A stretch of DNA of 53,340 bases, taken from NCBI GenBank assembly GCA_015068655.1, contig SVKC01000007.1:1-53340 (forward strand). Reading direction: 5' to 3'. The notes beneath the pieces are model-generated. The model did not search any database and was not told where the DNA came from. It was given only the letters and a program-made list of their open reading frames with translations. Source of the DNA: Oscillospiraceae bacterium (GTDB lineage Bacteria; Bacillota; Clostridia; Monoglobales; Monoglobaceae). Position numbers and translations under genes: made by a program. This document shows, one piece after another, positions 14,610 through 23,521 of this stretch (positions are counted from its first letter, which is position 1; every line of letters starts with the position of its first letter).

Positions 14610-15710
14610 TTATCTACCGAATGAAACGCCTGTTGCTTCAGCAATTGTAACAAGCTCACCGTTTGGATCAACAGCCTTGTTTGCACCGATAACATTTTCC
14701 AGTGATTCGTATGACATATTTCTTCCGTCAAGTGTAACCATATTGCCGAATTTTCCTTGCATAAGGAGTTCAACAGCATATGAGCCGTATCTTGTTGAAA
14801 GAATTCTGTCGTTTGCAGTAGGAGTACCGCCACGCTGAATGTGACCGAGGACAGTTGCTCTTGCTTCGTGTCCTGTGAGTGCTTCAAGCTGCTTTGCAAC
14901 AACCTTTGCAATACCGCCGAGACGAATGGGGTCAGGGCTGTCTTCTCTCACGTCGTCAACAACATGTTCGCCGCCGAGGGGTTTTGCGCCTTCAGCAACA
15001 ACAACGATTGCATAATTCTTTCCGCGAGCAAAGTTCTCATTCAGCTTGTCAGCAACCTTCTGAATATCATATTCAATTTCAGGAATAAGGATTGCATCTG
15101 CAGCACCGCCAACACCCATTGAAAGAGCGAGGAAGCCTGCATATCTGCCCATTGCTTCAACTACGATGATTCTACCGTGAGATTCAGCCGTTGTTCTGAG
15201 TCTATCAATTGCTTCAACAGCAGTAGAAACAGCAGTATCAAAGCCGAAGGTTGTATCTGTTGCCGCAAGGTCATTGTCAATTGTTTTTGGAACACCGATA
15301 ACCTTCACGCCCTTGCGTGAAAAATCACGACCGCTTGTGAGAGTACCGTCACCACCGATAACAACAAGTGCATCAATACCATTCTTTTCAAGGTTTTCAA
15401 CACCAACATGTGAAACATCACCATGACAGGTGTTTCCGTTTTCGTCCTCATAAGTGTAGTCAAAAAGATTGTCCTTGTTTGAGCTATAAAGGATTGTACC
15501 ACCCTTTGCGATAATTTCATCAACAGCTTCAATATCAAGGTTGATGAATTCTTCTTCACCGAGATAAAGACCACGGTAACCGTGCTTTATGCCGACAACC
15601 TCAAGTCTGTATTTCATAATAGCAGTTTTTGTAACCGCACGAATAACGGGATTAAGTCCGGGGCAATCTCCGCCGCCGGTCATTACAGCGATTTTTTTTA
15701 TTTCACTCAT
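14610..15710 (-). CDS. pfkA: 6-phosphofructokinase (probably ATP-dependent)
   Basis: Phosphorylates fructose 6-phosphate in glycolysis. The ATG at 15710 is chosen for its AGGAGG 7 bases upstream, giving 366 residues. 'MTGGGDCPGLNPVIRAV' starts the phosphate loop, GGDGT is at 119-123, PKTIDND at 141-147 holds the catalytic Asp, and 'VEAMGRYAGFLAL' and 'VLGHIQRGGTPTANDR' bind the sugar. Position 122 is Gly, as in ATP enzymes, while position 142 is Lys, as in pyrophosphate enzymes. This mixed pair occurs in the long 'group III' clade, where Gly at the first site generally goes with ATP; the donor remains uncertain. Single gene with its own terminator. Confidence 0.92.
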   Translation of the reverse strand: MSEIKKIAVMTGGGDCPGLNPVIRAVTKTAIMKYRLEVVGIKHGYRGLYLGEEEFINLDIEAVDEIIAKGGTILYSSNKDNLFDYTYEDENGNTCHGDVSHVGVENLEKNGIDALVVIGGDGTLTSGRDFSRKGVKVIGVPKTIDNDLAATDTTFGFDTAVSTAVEAIDRLRTTAESHGRIIVVEAMGRYAGFLALSMGVGGAADAILIPEIEYDIQKVADKLNENFARGKNYAIVVVAEGAKPLGGEHVVDDVREDSPDPIRLGGIAKVVAKQLEALTGHEARATVLGHIQRGGTPTANDRILSTRYGSYAVELLMQGKFGNMVTLDGRNMSYESLENVIGANKAVDPNGELVTIAEATGVSFGR

Positions 15711-15779
15711 TTTTTTACCTCCTGAATAATGCAATTTTATTTATATTTGCAATAAATATTTCACAAAAACGCACATTAT

Positions 15780-15808
15780 ATTTTATAATAAAATGTCATT
15801 TTTTGCAA
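15780..15808 (-). promoter_or_regulatory. Possible promoter of phosphofructokinase gene
   Basis: TTGCAA (15808-15803), 17 bases, TAAAAT (15785-15780). The rest of the 15711-16052 gap is very AT-rich; a TATAAT at about 15863 could serve the rightward genes, but its -35 is poor. No riboswitch-like structure was recognised. Confidence 0.4.
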
Positions 15809-16052
15809 TAGAAAAAGATTTTTTTGTTAATATCAACCATTTATTTTGTGAAAATATAGTATATAATACCAAATTACCGAAAAAAAGTTAAAATTATTTA
15901 AGTTTTTGTTAAAAAAATTTAAGCTATTGTTTTTAAAAAAAGAATTTTTTCTTTGTTTTAGAAAAATTTTTAATTTATTAACACGGAGTTAACATTTTGA
16001 TAGTATTATTTTTGTGTTAAAAGTAAAAAAATATACAGCCGGAGGTAAAACA

Positions 16053-17939
16053 ATGGAAGGAAAATTTACAATATTACAAAAACTATCCTTCAAATCTTTT
16101 TTCACAAAAAAGAGAATATTGATTTCGTCAATCGCAGCGGTCTTATGTGTTTCTCTCATATGCTTTTTTGTATTCGGCGGAAAAAAAGAAGAAGACGTAA
16201 AGGCTGCTTATGTTGAAGCACAGGCAGTTGTGGGAGATATTATCGAAACAATTGAACAGAGCGGTGTTATTGAACCTCTTGATCGATATGAAATCACGTC
16301 ACGTGTAAAAGGCGAAATTATTGCTTCTCCTTTTGAAGAAGGTGATTATGTCAATGAAGGTGACACTCTTTACAGAATTGATGACGAGGATGCTCAGCTT
16401 TCAATTGAAAAGGCGCAGAATAGTATTGAAAAAGCAGAAATGTCCCTTGAAGAAATTCAGGACGATATAAAAAAGCTTGATATTTTTGCCCCGGCAAGCG
16501 GAAAGCTTTCGGACTTCGACCTTGAAATAGGTGACAGCGTTGGAAATGGCATAATAGGTAATATTGTAAATACAGATGTTCTCACTATGGATATTCCTTT
16601 TTCCGTAACTGACTTTAATCTTATCAATGTCGGCGATGATGTGACAATAACAAGTGCGCTTTATATGACATCTATTGACGGAAAGGTTACTCACAAATAT
16701 GATGCAACTGCCGGAACGGGGTCTGACGGAAGTGTATTGAAAAACATAGAAATTGAAATAAAGAACCCCGGTGCCCTTGCTGAAAACACTACCTTTGCCG
16801 CAACAGTACATACACCGTCAGGTGACATAAAATCAGCAGGCTCAGGAATTGTGGACAAAGGAACTGTAACAAGTCTCAAATCAGATGTCAGCGGTACCGT
16901 TTCATCAATTGCTGTGAAAAACGGCGACTATGTAACAAAAGGACAGCTTCTTGTGAAGCTTACAAACAATTCGCTCGTAAATTCGAAAAAGAGTAGTGAA
17001 CTTAATCTCAAGGACAGCAAGCTGAATATGGATTCGAGCCGAAAAACACTTGAGGATTACAATATTACCGCTCCGATTTCAGGCACAATCATTACCAAGA
17101 ACAGCAAAGCAGGCGATAATATTGATAATTCAAGCGGACAGACTGTTATGATGGTTATTGCAGATATGAGCAAGGTGAAGTTCACTATTACGGTTGATGA
17201 ACTGGATATTTCGGATATACAGCTCGGACAGACGGCAGTCGTTGATGCGGATGCCCTTCCTGATGAAACTTTTACTGCTGTTGTTACATCAATTGCAAGC
17301 GAAGGGGTTTCTTCGGGCGACGGTGTCACCACCTATGAAATTGAACTCACGATTGATGAGCCGGGAAATCTCAAATCAGGTATGAATGTTAATGCAAATA
17401 TATTTATTAATGAAGCTAGAAACGTCCTTTCGATTCCTGAAGAAGCTATTATGAACGTTCGCGGAAATATGGCATCAGTTCTTGTAAAGTCGGATAGAAA
17501 GGAAAATTCAACTGACAAAAAGGAACAAAAAACTGCAAAAGAGCAAAAGGGTGAAATGCCGCAAAAAACCGATAATGCTCAAAACACCGAGACGCCCCAA
17601 CGTCCATCAGCCGAACAGAATGGTGAAATGCCACAAAGACCCTCAAATGGACAAAGCGGTGCCATGCCGACAGGTGGCGGAAATGCCAATATCCCCGAAG
17701 GCTATACAATTCGTCAGATTGAGGTTGGCATTTCTGACGGTACAAACATAGAGGTAGTGTCAGGGCTTTCTGAAGGTGATACAATTATTTATATTCCAAG
17801 TACAGCAAGCTCAATGAATCCCTTTATGCGGATGATGATGGGCGGCGGCATGATGGGTGGAGGTATGCCCGGAAGCAACAGAAACGGCGGTATGAATTCA
17901 GGAAACCGTAATAGTGCCAATGCAGGTGTCAGAAGATAG
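16053..17939 (+). CDS. MacA/YknX-like efflux adaptor (HlyD family)
   Basis: The membrane-fusion-type subunit of an ABC exporter, anchored by one membrane span (about residues 22-42) with the bulk outside. Two half-lipoyl/biotinyl segments ('VKGEIIASPFEEGDYVNEGD' and 'DVSGTVSSIAVKNGDYVTKG') flank helical hairpin and beta-barrel parts; a second 'ITAPISGTIITKNSKAGDNI' follows. GGAGG before the ATG at 16053 sets the start. At 628 residues it is longer than typical because of a Gln/Pro/Asn-rich insert (about 490-550) and a Met/Gly-rich tail ('FMRMMMGGGMMGGGMPG'), both low-complexity. It is cotranscribed with the ATPase and permease that follow. The substrate is not evident; antimicrobial peptides or lipids are usual for the family. 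Confidence 0.9.
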   Translation: MEGKFTILQKLSFKSFFTKKRILISSIAAVLCVSLICFFVFGGKKEEDVKAAYVEAQAVVGDIIETIEQSGVIEPLDRYEITSRVKGEIIASPFEEGDYVNEGDTLYRIDDEDAQLSIEKAQNSIEKAEMSLEEIQDDIKKLDIFAPASGKLSDFDLEIGDSVGNGIIGNIVNTDVLTMDIPFSVTDFNLINVGDDVTITSALYMTSIDGKVTHKYDATAGTGSDGSVLKNIEIEIKNPGALAENTTFAATVHTPSGDIKSAGSGIVDKGTVTSLKSDVSGTVSSIAVKNGDYVTKGQLLVKLTNNSLVNSKKSSELNLKDSKLNMDSSRKTLEDYNITAPISGTIITKNSKAGDNIDNSSGQTVMMVIADMSKVKFTITVDELDISDIQLGQTAVVDADALPDETFTAVVTSIASEGVSSGDGVTTYEIELTIDEPGNLKSGMNVNANIFINEARNVLSIPEEAIMNVRGNMASVLVKSDRKENSTDKKEQKTAKEQKGEMPQKTDNAQNTETPQRPSAEQNGEMPQRPSNGQSGAMPTGGGNANIPEGYTIRQIEVGISDGTNIEVVSGLSEGDTIIYIPSTASSMNPFMRMMMGGGMMGGGMPGSNRNGGMNSGNRNSANAGVRR

Positions 17940-17954
17940 TAGGAGCTGATGAAG

Positions 17955-18689
17955 ATGGAAAAAGAAACTCAAAGCAACTCGGAATACATTGTTGAAATTC
18001 GTGATATGTACAAGATTTACAAAATGGGCGACAATGAGGTAAGAGCTTTGAATGGTGTAAACCTGAAAATAAGACCTCACGAGTTTGTTGCAATAATCGG
18101 TCCTTCCGGTTCAGGAAAGTCAACTCTTATGAATATGATTGGATGTCTGGATACACCGACATCGGGAGAATATTATATTGATGGGCATGAAGCTTCCACG
18201 CTCAAGGAGGATGAACAAGCGGCAATCCGAAACAAGGAAATTGGATTTATTTTTCAGCAATACAATCTTCTCCAGAAGCTTTCAGTAGAAGAAAATGTAG
18301 AGCTGCCGCTTATTTACGCAGGTGTTCCTGCTGCAAAAAGAAAAGAAATGACAAAAATTGCCTTGGAAAGAGTAGGCCTTTATGACAGACGTCATCACAA
18401 GCCTACGGAATTATCAGGCGGTCAACAACAGAGAGCATCTATAGCAAGAGCTCTGGCGGCACGTCCGCCTATTATTCTTGCGGATGAACCTACGGGTGCC
18501 CTTGATTCAAAAACAGGTACCGAAGTTCTTTCTATGCTCAAAGAGCTTCATCAGGAAGGCAAAACGGTAATACTGATTACTCATGACAATCGTATCGCTC
18601 ACGAAGCAGAACGAATCGTTCGCATTATGGACGGAGAGATTGTTTTTGACTCTCTTGTTGACGGCGACAAATCTCAGGTGAATGTTTAA
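17955..18689 (+). CDS. ABC transporter ATP-binding protein (MacB-N/LolD type)
   Basis: A 244-residue ATPase energising the MacB-like permease downstream. Walker A GPSGSGKST is at 49-57, the Q-loop in 'IFQQYNLLQKLSVEENVELP', the signature LSGGQQQR and the Walker B ILADEPTGALDS follow, then the switch His in 'LITHDN'. The ATG at 17955 is favoured because AGGAG lies 9 bases before it; the ATG at 17949 is only 3 bases from that site. It starts 15 bases after the adaptor stop. Confidence 0.95.
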   Translation: MEKETQSNSEYIVEIRDMYKIYKMGDNEVRALNGVNLKIRPHEFVAIIGPSGSGKSTLMNMIGCLDTPTSGEYYIDGHEASTLKEDEQAAIRNKEIGFIFQQYNLLQKLSVEENVELPLIYAGVPAAKRKEMTKIALERVGLYDRRHHKPTELSGGQQQRASIARALAARPPIILADEPTGALDSKTGTEVLSMLKELHQEGKTVILITHDNRIAHEAERIVRIMDGEIVFDSLVDGDKSQVNV

Positions 18690-18701
18690 GGAGGTTCTTG
18701 T

Positions 18702-19877
18702 ATGAATTTGAAGCAAGCCTTTAAAATGGCTATAAAAAGCATTATGGCAAGCAAGATGAGAACCTTCCTCACTATGCTTGGCATAATCATTGGTGTCTGT
18801 GCTGTGATAGTTCTTGTGAGTGTGGTTCAGGGTTCTACGGGCAGTATCTCCGATTCAATAGAATCCCTTGGTGCAAACAGCATTTCTGTTTCTTTTACAG
18901 GCAGAAACAGTACAAAATATGTTACCTATGAAGAAATGCAGGAATTTCAGTCTGAAAATGCAGAGTATATATCATATGTTGTTCCCATGATGAGCGGTAT
19001 GGGAAGAGTGAAATATGATTCATCAAACATTACGGTATCTGTAACAGGAACCAATGAAGATTATCTTTCTGTAAAAAACAGAGAGGTTACAAGCGGTAGA
19101 TTTATAAACGGAATTGATATTGAAAAACGGAGAAAGGTTGCTGTAATCGGAAGCTACAATGTTCAGGAGCTGTTCGGTTTTGAGGACCCTATAAACAAAC
19201 AGATAAAAATTAATAATGAAATTTTCACTGTTGTGGGTGTACTGAATGAAATATCCGATTCCGAGGAAATGTCTGAGGACAACGTTATAATCATACCTTA
19301 TACATCAGGACGTTTGATTTTCAGGACAAACAGAATCCGTTCCTATACGGTCTGGGCATCAACCGCAGAAAATGTGGAGACTGCGACAGATATGGTCAAC
19401 AATTTTCTGTATTCAAAGTTCAAGGACGAGGATGAATATAATGTTGTAAGTGTTGCAAGTATGATGGACGCACTTGATGAAATTACGGGAATGATGGCAT
19501 TGCTTACAGCTGGTATTGCCGGAATATCTCTTGTGGTCGGCGGTATAGGTATTATGAACATAATGCTTGTGTCTGTTACTGAAAGAACCAGAGAGATTGG
19601 TATAAGAAAAGCTATCGGTGCAAAACGTTCAAGTATTCTCTCTCAATTCTTGATAGAATCAGCTCTAGTGAGTTGTATGGGTGGTGTGGTTGGCATAATT
19701 CTATCAATCATTGGGACATCAATTCTTGGAAACGCAATGAGTATAAATGCTTTCCCGAGTGTTTTTGTTATGCTGGGAGCTTTTGCGTTTTCTGCAGTTA
19801 TTGGAATTTTCTTCGGTTGGGCACCGGCAAACAAGGCAGCAAAGCTGAATCCAATTGATGCCCTTCATGCTGAATAG
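18702..19877 (+). CDS. MacB-like ABC permease (FtsX family)
   Basis: A 391-residue permease with the type VII ABC layout. One membrane helix (about 20-42, 'FLTMLGIIIGVCAVIVLVSV') is followed by a ~220-residue extracytoplasmic MacB-PCD domain. Three further helices lie at about 270-385, with the FtsX motif 'VTERTREIGIRKAIGAKRSS'. MacB-type pumps push periplasm-side substrates outward rather than carrying them through the membrane. AAGGAGG lies before the ATG. It starts 12 bases after the ATPase gene. Confidence 0.95.
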   Translation: MNLKQAFKMAIKSIMASKMRTFLTMLGIIIGVCAVIVLVSVVQGSTGSISDSIESLGANSISVSFTGRNSTKYVTYEEMQEFQSENAEYISYVVPMMSGMGRVKYDSSNITVSVTGTNEDYLSVKNREVTSGRFINGIDIEKRRKVAVIGSYNVQELFGFEDPINKQIKINNEIFTVVGVLNEISDSEEMSEDNVIIIPYTSGRLIFRTNRIRSYTVWASTAENVETATDMVNNFLYSKFKDEDEYNVVSVASMMDALDEITGMMALLTAGIAGISLVVGGIGIMNIMLVSVTERTREIGIRKAIGAKRSSILSQFLIESALVSCMGGVVGIILSIIGTSILGNAMSINAFPSVFVMLGAFAFSAVIGIFFGWAPANKAAKLNPIDALHAE

Positions 19878-19903
19878 TGTATATACAAAAAAGGAGTAGA
19901 AAT

Positions 19904-22222
19904 ATGAATATAATAAAAAAGATTATTGCATTGCTTTGTGCAGTTGCATTGATTTCAAGTGTTTTGACTGTATCAGCGGCTGCATCAACATATTATGATG
20001 TTCCTGAAAGCGAATATTATACAGAAGCAATCGAAGCCCTCACAACCTATGGGATTGTTTCCGGTTTTGAGGGAAGCTTTCGTCCTTATGCACAGATAAC
20101 CCGTGCAGAGTTTGCAAAAATGACAGCTATAATTTCCGGACTTGATGATGAGGTTTACAGCAGTGCAGGAAACAAAAAATTTGATGATGTTTCTATTGAC
20201 AATTGGGCAACAGGATACATAAATACAGTTGCGAACAACAAGCTTCTTGTAGGTTATCTTGATGGAAGATTTATGCCTGACAAGTGCATAACTTATGCGG
20301 AAGCGGTTACTGTTGTGCTTAGATGTCTCGGCTATTCGACAACAGACCTTGGAGACAACTGGCCCTATTCTTATATGATAAAGGCAAAGAGTCTCGGACT
20401 TACTGATGGTCTGACTTTTTCCGACAATGCCCCTATTTCTCGCGCAGATGTTTGTGTTGTAATAAACAGAGCCTTAGATACAGAAATAAATCATTCTGTT
20501 GAAAAGCTGATTTCAAAGCTTGAAATTACTGCAAAGGAGGATGTTTTCCTTATTTCCACAAAGGCTATTGAGCCTGAGCTTGCTTCTGACGAAATCCGAA
20601 CAGACATTGGTATTTTCAAAACCACTAAAGATGCATATAGTTTTCAGATTCCCTCAAAAGGAACAGTTTTTTTCAACAAGGATAATGAGATTATCAATTT
20701 TGAACAAACCGAAGAAATTACACAAAAAATTACAACCGTTGAAAGCATTGTGAATGGAGACGTATATTTTGCAGATGGAACGAGCTGTGTAGGACTTGGA
20801 GTTTCAAACAGCACAGGAGTCTTCAACGACGGCGTAATTACGACCTACGGCTCATTCAAAAACAGTATTCACAGGGGTGCTCGCGTGACAATTGCTTTCG
20901 ACAAGGAAAAAACTGTGAAGCTTCTCTTGATAGGTAACGCAGAATACACTGAGGCTGTAACCGTTTACAGTGACCTTTACACAGCCCTAAGCGGTGTTGG
21001 TGTATCAAAAGAAAAAATTGACAGGGCTGAAATCATAAGAGACGGTTATGCTGCAACAATTGATGATGCTGAAGTGTATGATATAGCATATTTTGTTGAG
21101 GAAGAGTCGAAAATTTATCTTTACAGCGACAAAGTTTCGGGAACATACAACAAAGCGTATCCGAACAAGGCAAATGTTACGAGTGTTGAAATTTCAGGCA
21201 TGACACTTGAGCTTGAAACGCCCTCTGCAATAAGCAAGCTTGGGGAGAAAAGCGGAAGCTACAAGCTGGGTTCAAGAGTTACAGCACTCCTCGGCAGGGA
21301 TGGAAAAATAGCCGACGTTGTTGATTTGAACTCTTCTGGAAAAGCAAATTATGGAATTTTGCTCTCATATTCAACAGAGGATTCAACGGATTCTATGGAA
21401 GCGGGAAAACAGTATAATTATATTACTGTTATAAACGGCGAAGGAAAGACAATGAAATACAAAACAAAAACCGATTACAGTGAAAGAATCGGTCTTGTGG
21501 GAACACTTTCCTTTGATAGTGACGGATATGTTTCATTCTCGGCTCTTTCTTCCACAAAAAAGATTTCGGGCGATATTGACAAGAACAAAGGAACTATCGG
21601 AAATCGCTGGCTCACAAGTGACTGCGTTATTCTTGAGAGAACATATATTCCCGATACACTTTCAGGAACAGCAACAGCTCAGAAAATAAAGCTTGAAGAC
21701 TTTGATATTTCATCACTTTCGGAATCTCAGGTTGTTCACGCTGTTATTTCGGGAGATTTTGAAGATATATCCTTGTTGATTGTTGAAAACATAACAAATG
21801 ACAGTTCTGTTTATGGAATTATTGAAAGTGTAGGCGGCGGTGCAAGTACAAAGAATGCATCGGGCTTGTATACCGTGTTTTCGAATGGGTCAACAAAGAC
21901 GTATTCTGCAAGCTTTTACAACAAAATCCCTGCAGGAACAGCTGTTGCACTTCAGTTTGAAGGAAACTCCCTTGCGTCTATAAAGAGATTATATGCAGCT
22001 GCCATAAGCCGAACAGTTTCGGCAATTGATTCCAATCGACTGAAAATAGATGACAAAGTTTATGCTTTGAGTGACAATGTACAGATAATTCAGAAAAAAT
22101 CTTCAGGATATATCGGTCTTTCAAAGTACGATATTGATGAACTGGAAGGCAAAAGCGTAACAATTCACACAGACAGCAATTCCAAAGACAGTCTTGTAAG
22201 AATTATTGTGGTAAATAACTAA
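19904..22222 (+). CDS. S-layer homology (SLH) domain cell-wall protein
   Basis: A 772-residue exported protein. A signal peptide of about 26 residues ends 'TVSAAAS'. Then come two clear SLH repeats (about 29-75, with 'ITRAEFAKMTAIISG'; and about 80-135, with 'DNWATGYINTVANNKLLVGY') and a weaker third (about 140-185). SLH domains bind secondary cell-wall polymers. The remaining ~580 residues are beta-rich, Ser/Thr/Lys-rich and not recognised; pieces such as 'GSYKLGSRVTALLGRDGKIA' look like repeated small beta domains. The ATG at 19904 has AAGGAG upstream. It lies 26 bases after the permease gene with no terminator between, so it is probably in the efflux operon; a surface role linked to that exporter is inference. 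Confidence 0.9.
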   Translation: MNIIKKIIALLCAVALISSVLTVSAAASTYYDVPESEYYTEAIEALTTYGIVSGFEGSFRPYAQITRAEFAKMTAIISGLDDEVYSSAGNKKFDDVSIDNWATGYINTVANNKLLVGYLDGRFMPDKCITYAEAVTVVLRCLGYSTTDLGDNWPYSYMIKAKSLGLTDGLTFSDNAPISRADVCVVINRALDTEINHSVEKLISKLEITAKEDVFLISTKAIEPELASDEIRTDIGIFKTTKDAYSFQIPSKGTVFFNKDNEIINFEQTEEITQKITTVESIVNGDVYFADGTSCVGLGVSNSTGVFNDGVITTYGSFKNSIHRGARVTIAFDKEKTVKLLLIGNAEYTEAVTVYSDLYTALSGVGVSKEKIDRAEIIRDGYAATIDDAEVYDIAYFVEEESKIYLYSDKVSGTYNKAYPNKANVTSVEISGMTLELETPSAISKLGEKSGSYKLGSRVTALLGRDGKIADVVDLNSSGKANYGILLSYSTEDSTDSMEAGKQYNYITVINGEGKTMKYKTKTDYSERIGLVGTLSFDSDGYVSFSALSSTKKISGDIDKNKGTIGNRWLTSDCVILERTYIPDTLSGTATAQKIKLEDFDISSLSESQVVHAVISGDFEDISLLIVENITNDSSVYGIIESVGGGASTKNASGLYTVFSNGSTKTYSASFYNKIPAGTAVALQFEGNSLASIKRLYAAAISRTVSAIDSNRLKIDDKVYALSDNVQIIQKKSSGYIGLSKYDIDELEGKSVTIHTDSNSKDSLVRIIVVNN

Positions 22223-22228
22223 CATTTC

Positions 22229-22262
22229 AAAAAAGCAATTTTCGCAAGAAGATTGCTTTTTT
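22229..22262 (+). terminator. Terminator of the efflux-SLH operon
   Basis: AAAAAAGCAAT and ATTGCTTTTTT form an 11-bp stem with a 12-base loop ending in six T. Confidence 0.85.
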
Positions 22263-22272
22263 GGTTATATCA

Positions 22273-22301
22273 TTGACAAAAACAATGGATTTTGTTAAAA
22301 T
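22273..22301 (+). promoter_or_regulatory. Sigma-A promoter of COG0523 genes
   Basis: TTGACA (22273-22278), 17 bases, TAAAAT (22296-22301). Confidence 0.8.
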
Positions 22302-22317
22302 AACATTATGATTTTAA
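22295..22317. promoter_or_regulatory. 23-bp inverted repeat over the -10 box, candidate metal-regulator operator
   Basis: TTAAAAT (22295-22301) and ATTTTAA (22311-22317) flank a 9-base centre; 9 of 11 symmetric positions pair. It overlaps the -10 box and start point. Fur/Zur/PerR sites have similar size and AT-rich form, and a zinc-chaperone-type gene follows, but the core does not match a known box closely. Confidence 0.4.
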
Positions 22318-22339
22318 AGACAGGAAGGAAATGATTTTT

Positions 22340-23494
22340 ATGACAAAAGTAGACATTTTTTCCGGCTTTCTTGGTGCAGGAAAGACTACACTTATAAAAA
22401 AGCTTCTTGATGAAGCATACAAGGGCGAAAAGGTTGTTCTTATCGAAAATGAATTTGGAGAAATAGGTATTGACGGAGGTTTCTTGAAGGATGCCGGTGT
22501 TGAAATTACAGAAATGAATTCAGGTTGTATTTGTTGCAGTCTTGTAGGAGATTTCAGTGAAGCACTCAAAAAAGTTGTTGCAGAGTTTTCTCCCGACAGA
22601 ATTTTGATTGAACCCTCGGGTGTAGGCAAGCTTAGTGACGTTATCAAAGCAGTTGGCGATATCAATAGTGATGAGCTTCTGCTCAACAGCTTTACAGCAG
22701 TTGTAGATGCGAAAAAATGCAAAATGTATATGAAGAATTTTGGTGAATTCTACAACGATCAGGTTGAAAGTGCAGGATGTATCGTCCTCAGCCATACAAC
22801 AGGTCTTGATGATGCAAAAATCAGTAATTGTGTTGAGTTGATACGCGAAAAAAACGAAAGTGCAACCATTGTTACAACTCCCTGGGAAGACCTTGACGGA
22901 AAGAAAATCCTTGAAGCAATGGAGGGTGGAAAAACTCTTGAAGCAGAGTTGAAAAAACTTGAGGAAGAGGAAATTTGTCCTGAATGCGGAGGACATCATC
23001 ACCATCATGAACACGATGAACATTGCGGTTGCGGACACCACGACCACGAACATCATCACGAACATTGTGAATGTGAACACCATGACCACGAACATCATCA
23101 CGAACATGGCGAACATTGTGGTTGCGAACATCACGACCACGAACATCATCACGAACATGACGAACATTGCAGTTGCGGATGTCACGATCATGAACACGGT
23201 CATCATCATGCTGATGAAGTATTTTCAAGCTGGGGAATTGAAACAACTGCAAAGTTCTCCGAAGAAGAAATCAAAAATGCCCTTGAACAACTTGAAAATG
23301 AAAGAGATTTTGGTATGGTTCTTCGTGCAAAAGGTATAGTTGCTGAAAAAAGCGGAAAGTGGATACATTTTGATTATGTTCCCGGTGAAGCTGATGTACG
23401 TTTTGGCGCTCCTGAAGTTATTGGAAGACTTTGCGTTATTGGTTCAAAGTTGAACAAAGAAGCTGTTGAACAGTTTTTCTCCACGAAAGACTAA
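22340..23494 (+). CDS. COG0523 (CobW/G3E) GTPase metallochaperone with His/Cys-rich arm
   Basis: A 384-residue G3E GTPase, probably a zinc or other metal chaperone. Walker A GFLGAGKT is at 9-16, the metal-binding CICC at 63-66, and 'EPSGVGKL' and 'SHTTGLDD' are the later GTPase parts. Between about residues 213 and 292 lies an arm made almost wholly of His, Asp, Glu, Cys and Gly in a loosely repeated pattern (units like HHDHEHHHEH and EHCGC). A CobW C-terminal domain ends the protein. The start at 22340 is preferred because AAGGAA lies 9 bases upstream; the ATG at 22331 is too close to that site. It is followed 27 bases later by a second COG0523-like gene. Confidence 0.93.
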   Translation: MTKVDIFSGFLGAGKTTLIKKLLDEAYKGEKVVLIENEFGEIGIDGGFLKDAGVEITEMNSGCICCSLVGDFSEALKKVVAEFSPDRILIEPSGVGKLSDVIKAVGDINSDELLLNSFTAVVDAKKCKMYMKNFGEFYNDQVESAGCIVLSHTTGLDDAKISNCVELIREKNESATIVTTPWEDLDGKKILEAMEGGKTLEAELKKLEEEEICPECGGHHHHHEHDEHCGCGHHDHEHHHEHCECEHHDHEHHHEHGEHCGCEHHDHEHHHEHDEHCSCGCHDHEHGHHHADEVFSSWGIETTAKFSEEEIKNALEQLENERDFGMVLRAKGIVAEKSGKWIHFDYVPGEADVRFGAPEVIGRLCVIGSKLNKEAVEQFFSTKD

Positions 23495-23521
23495 GATATT
23501 TTTTCTGAAAGAAGGGTTTTT

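Noticed and set aside
22520-23252. Long minus-strand open frames rich in Met/Val or in His/Asp opposite the His-rich COG0523 gene
   Set aside because: They are the mirror of the repetitive CAT/CAC/GAA codons on the plus strand. They have no ribosome site and the plus-strand gene has full family motifs.
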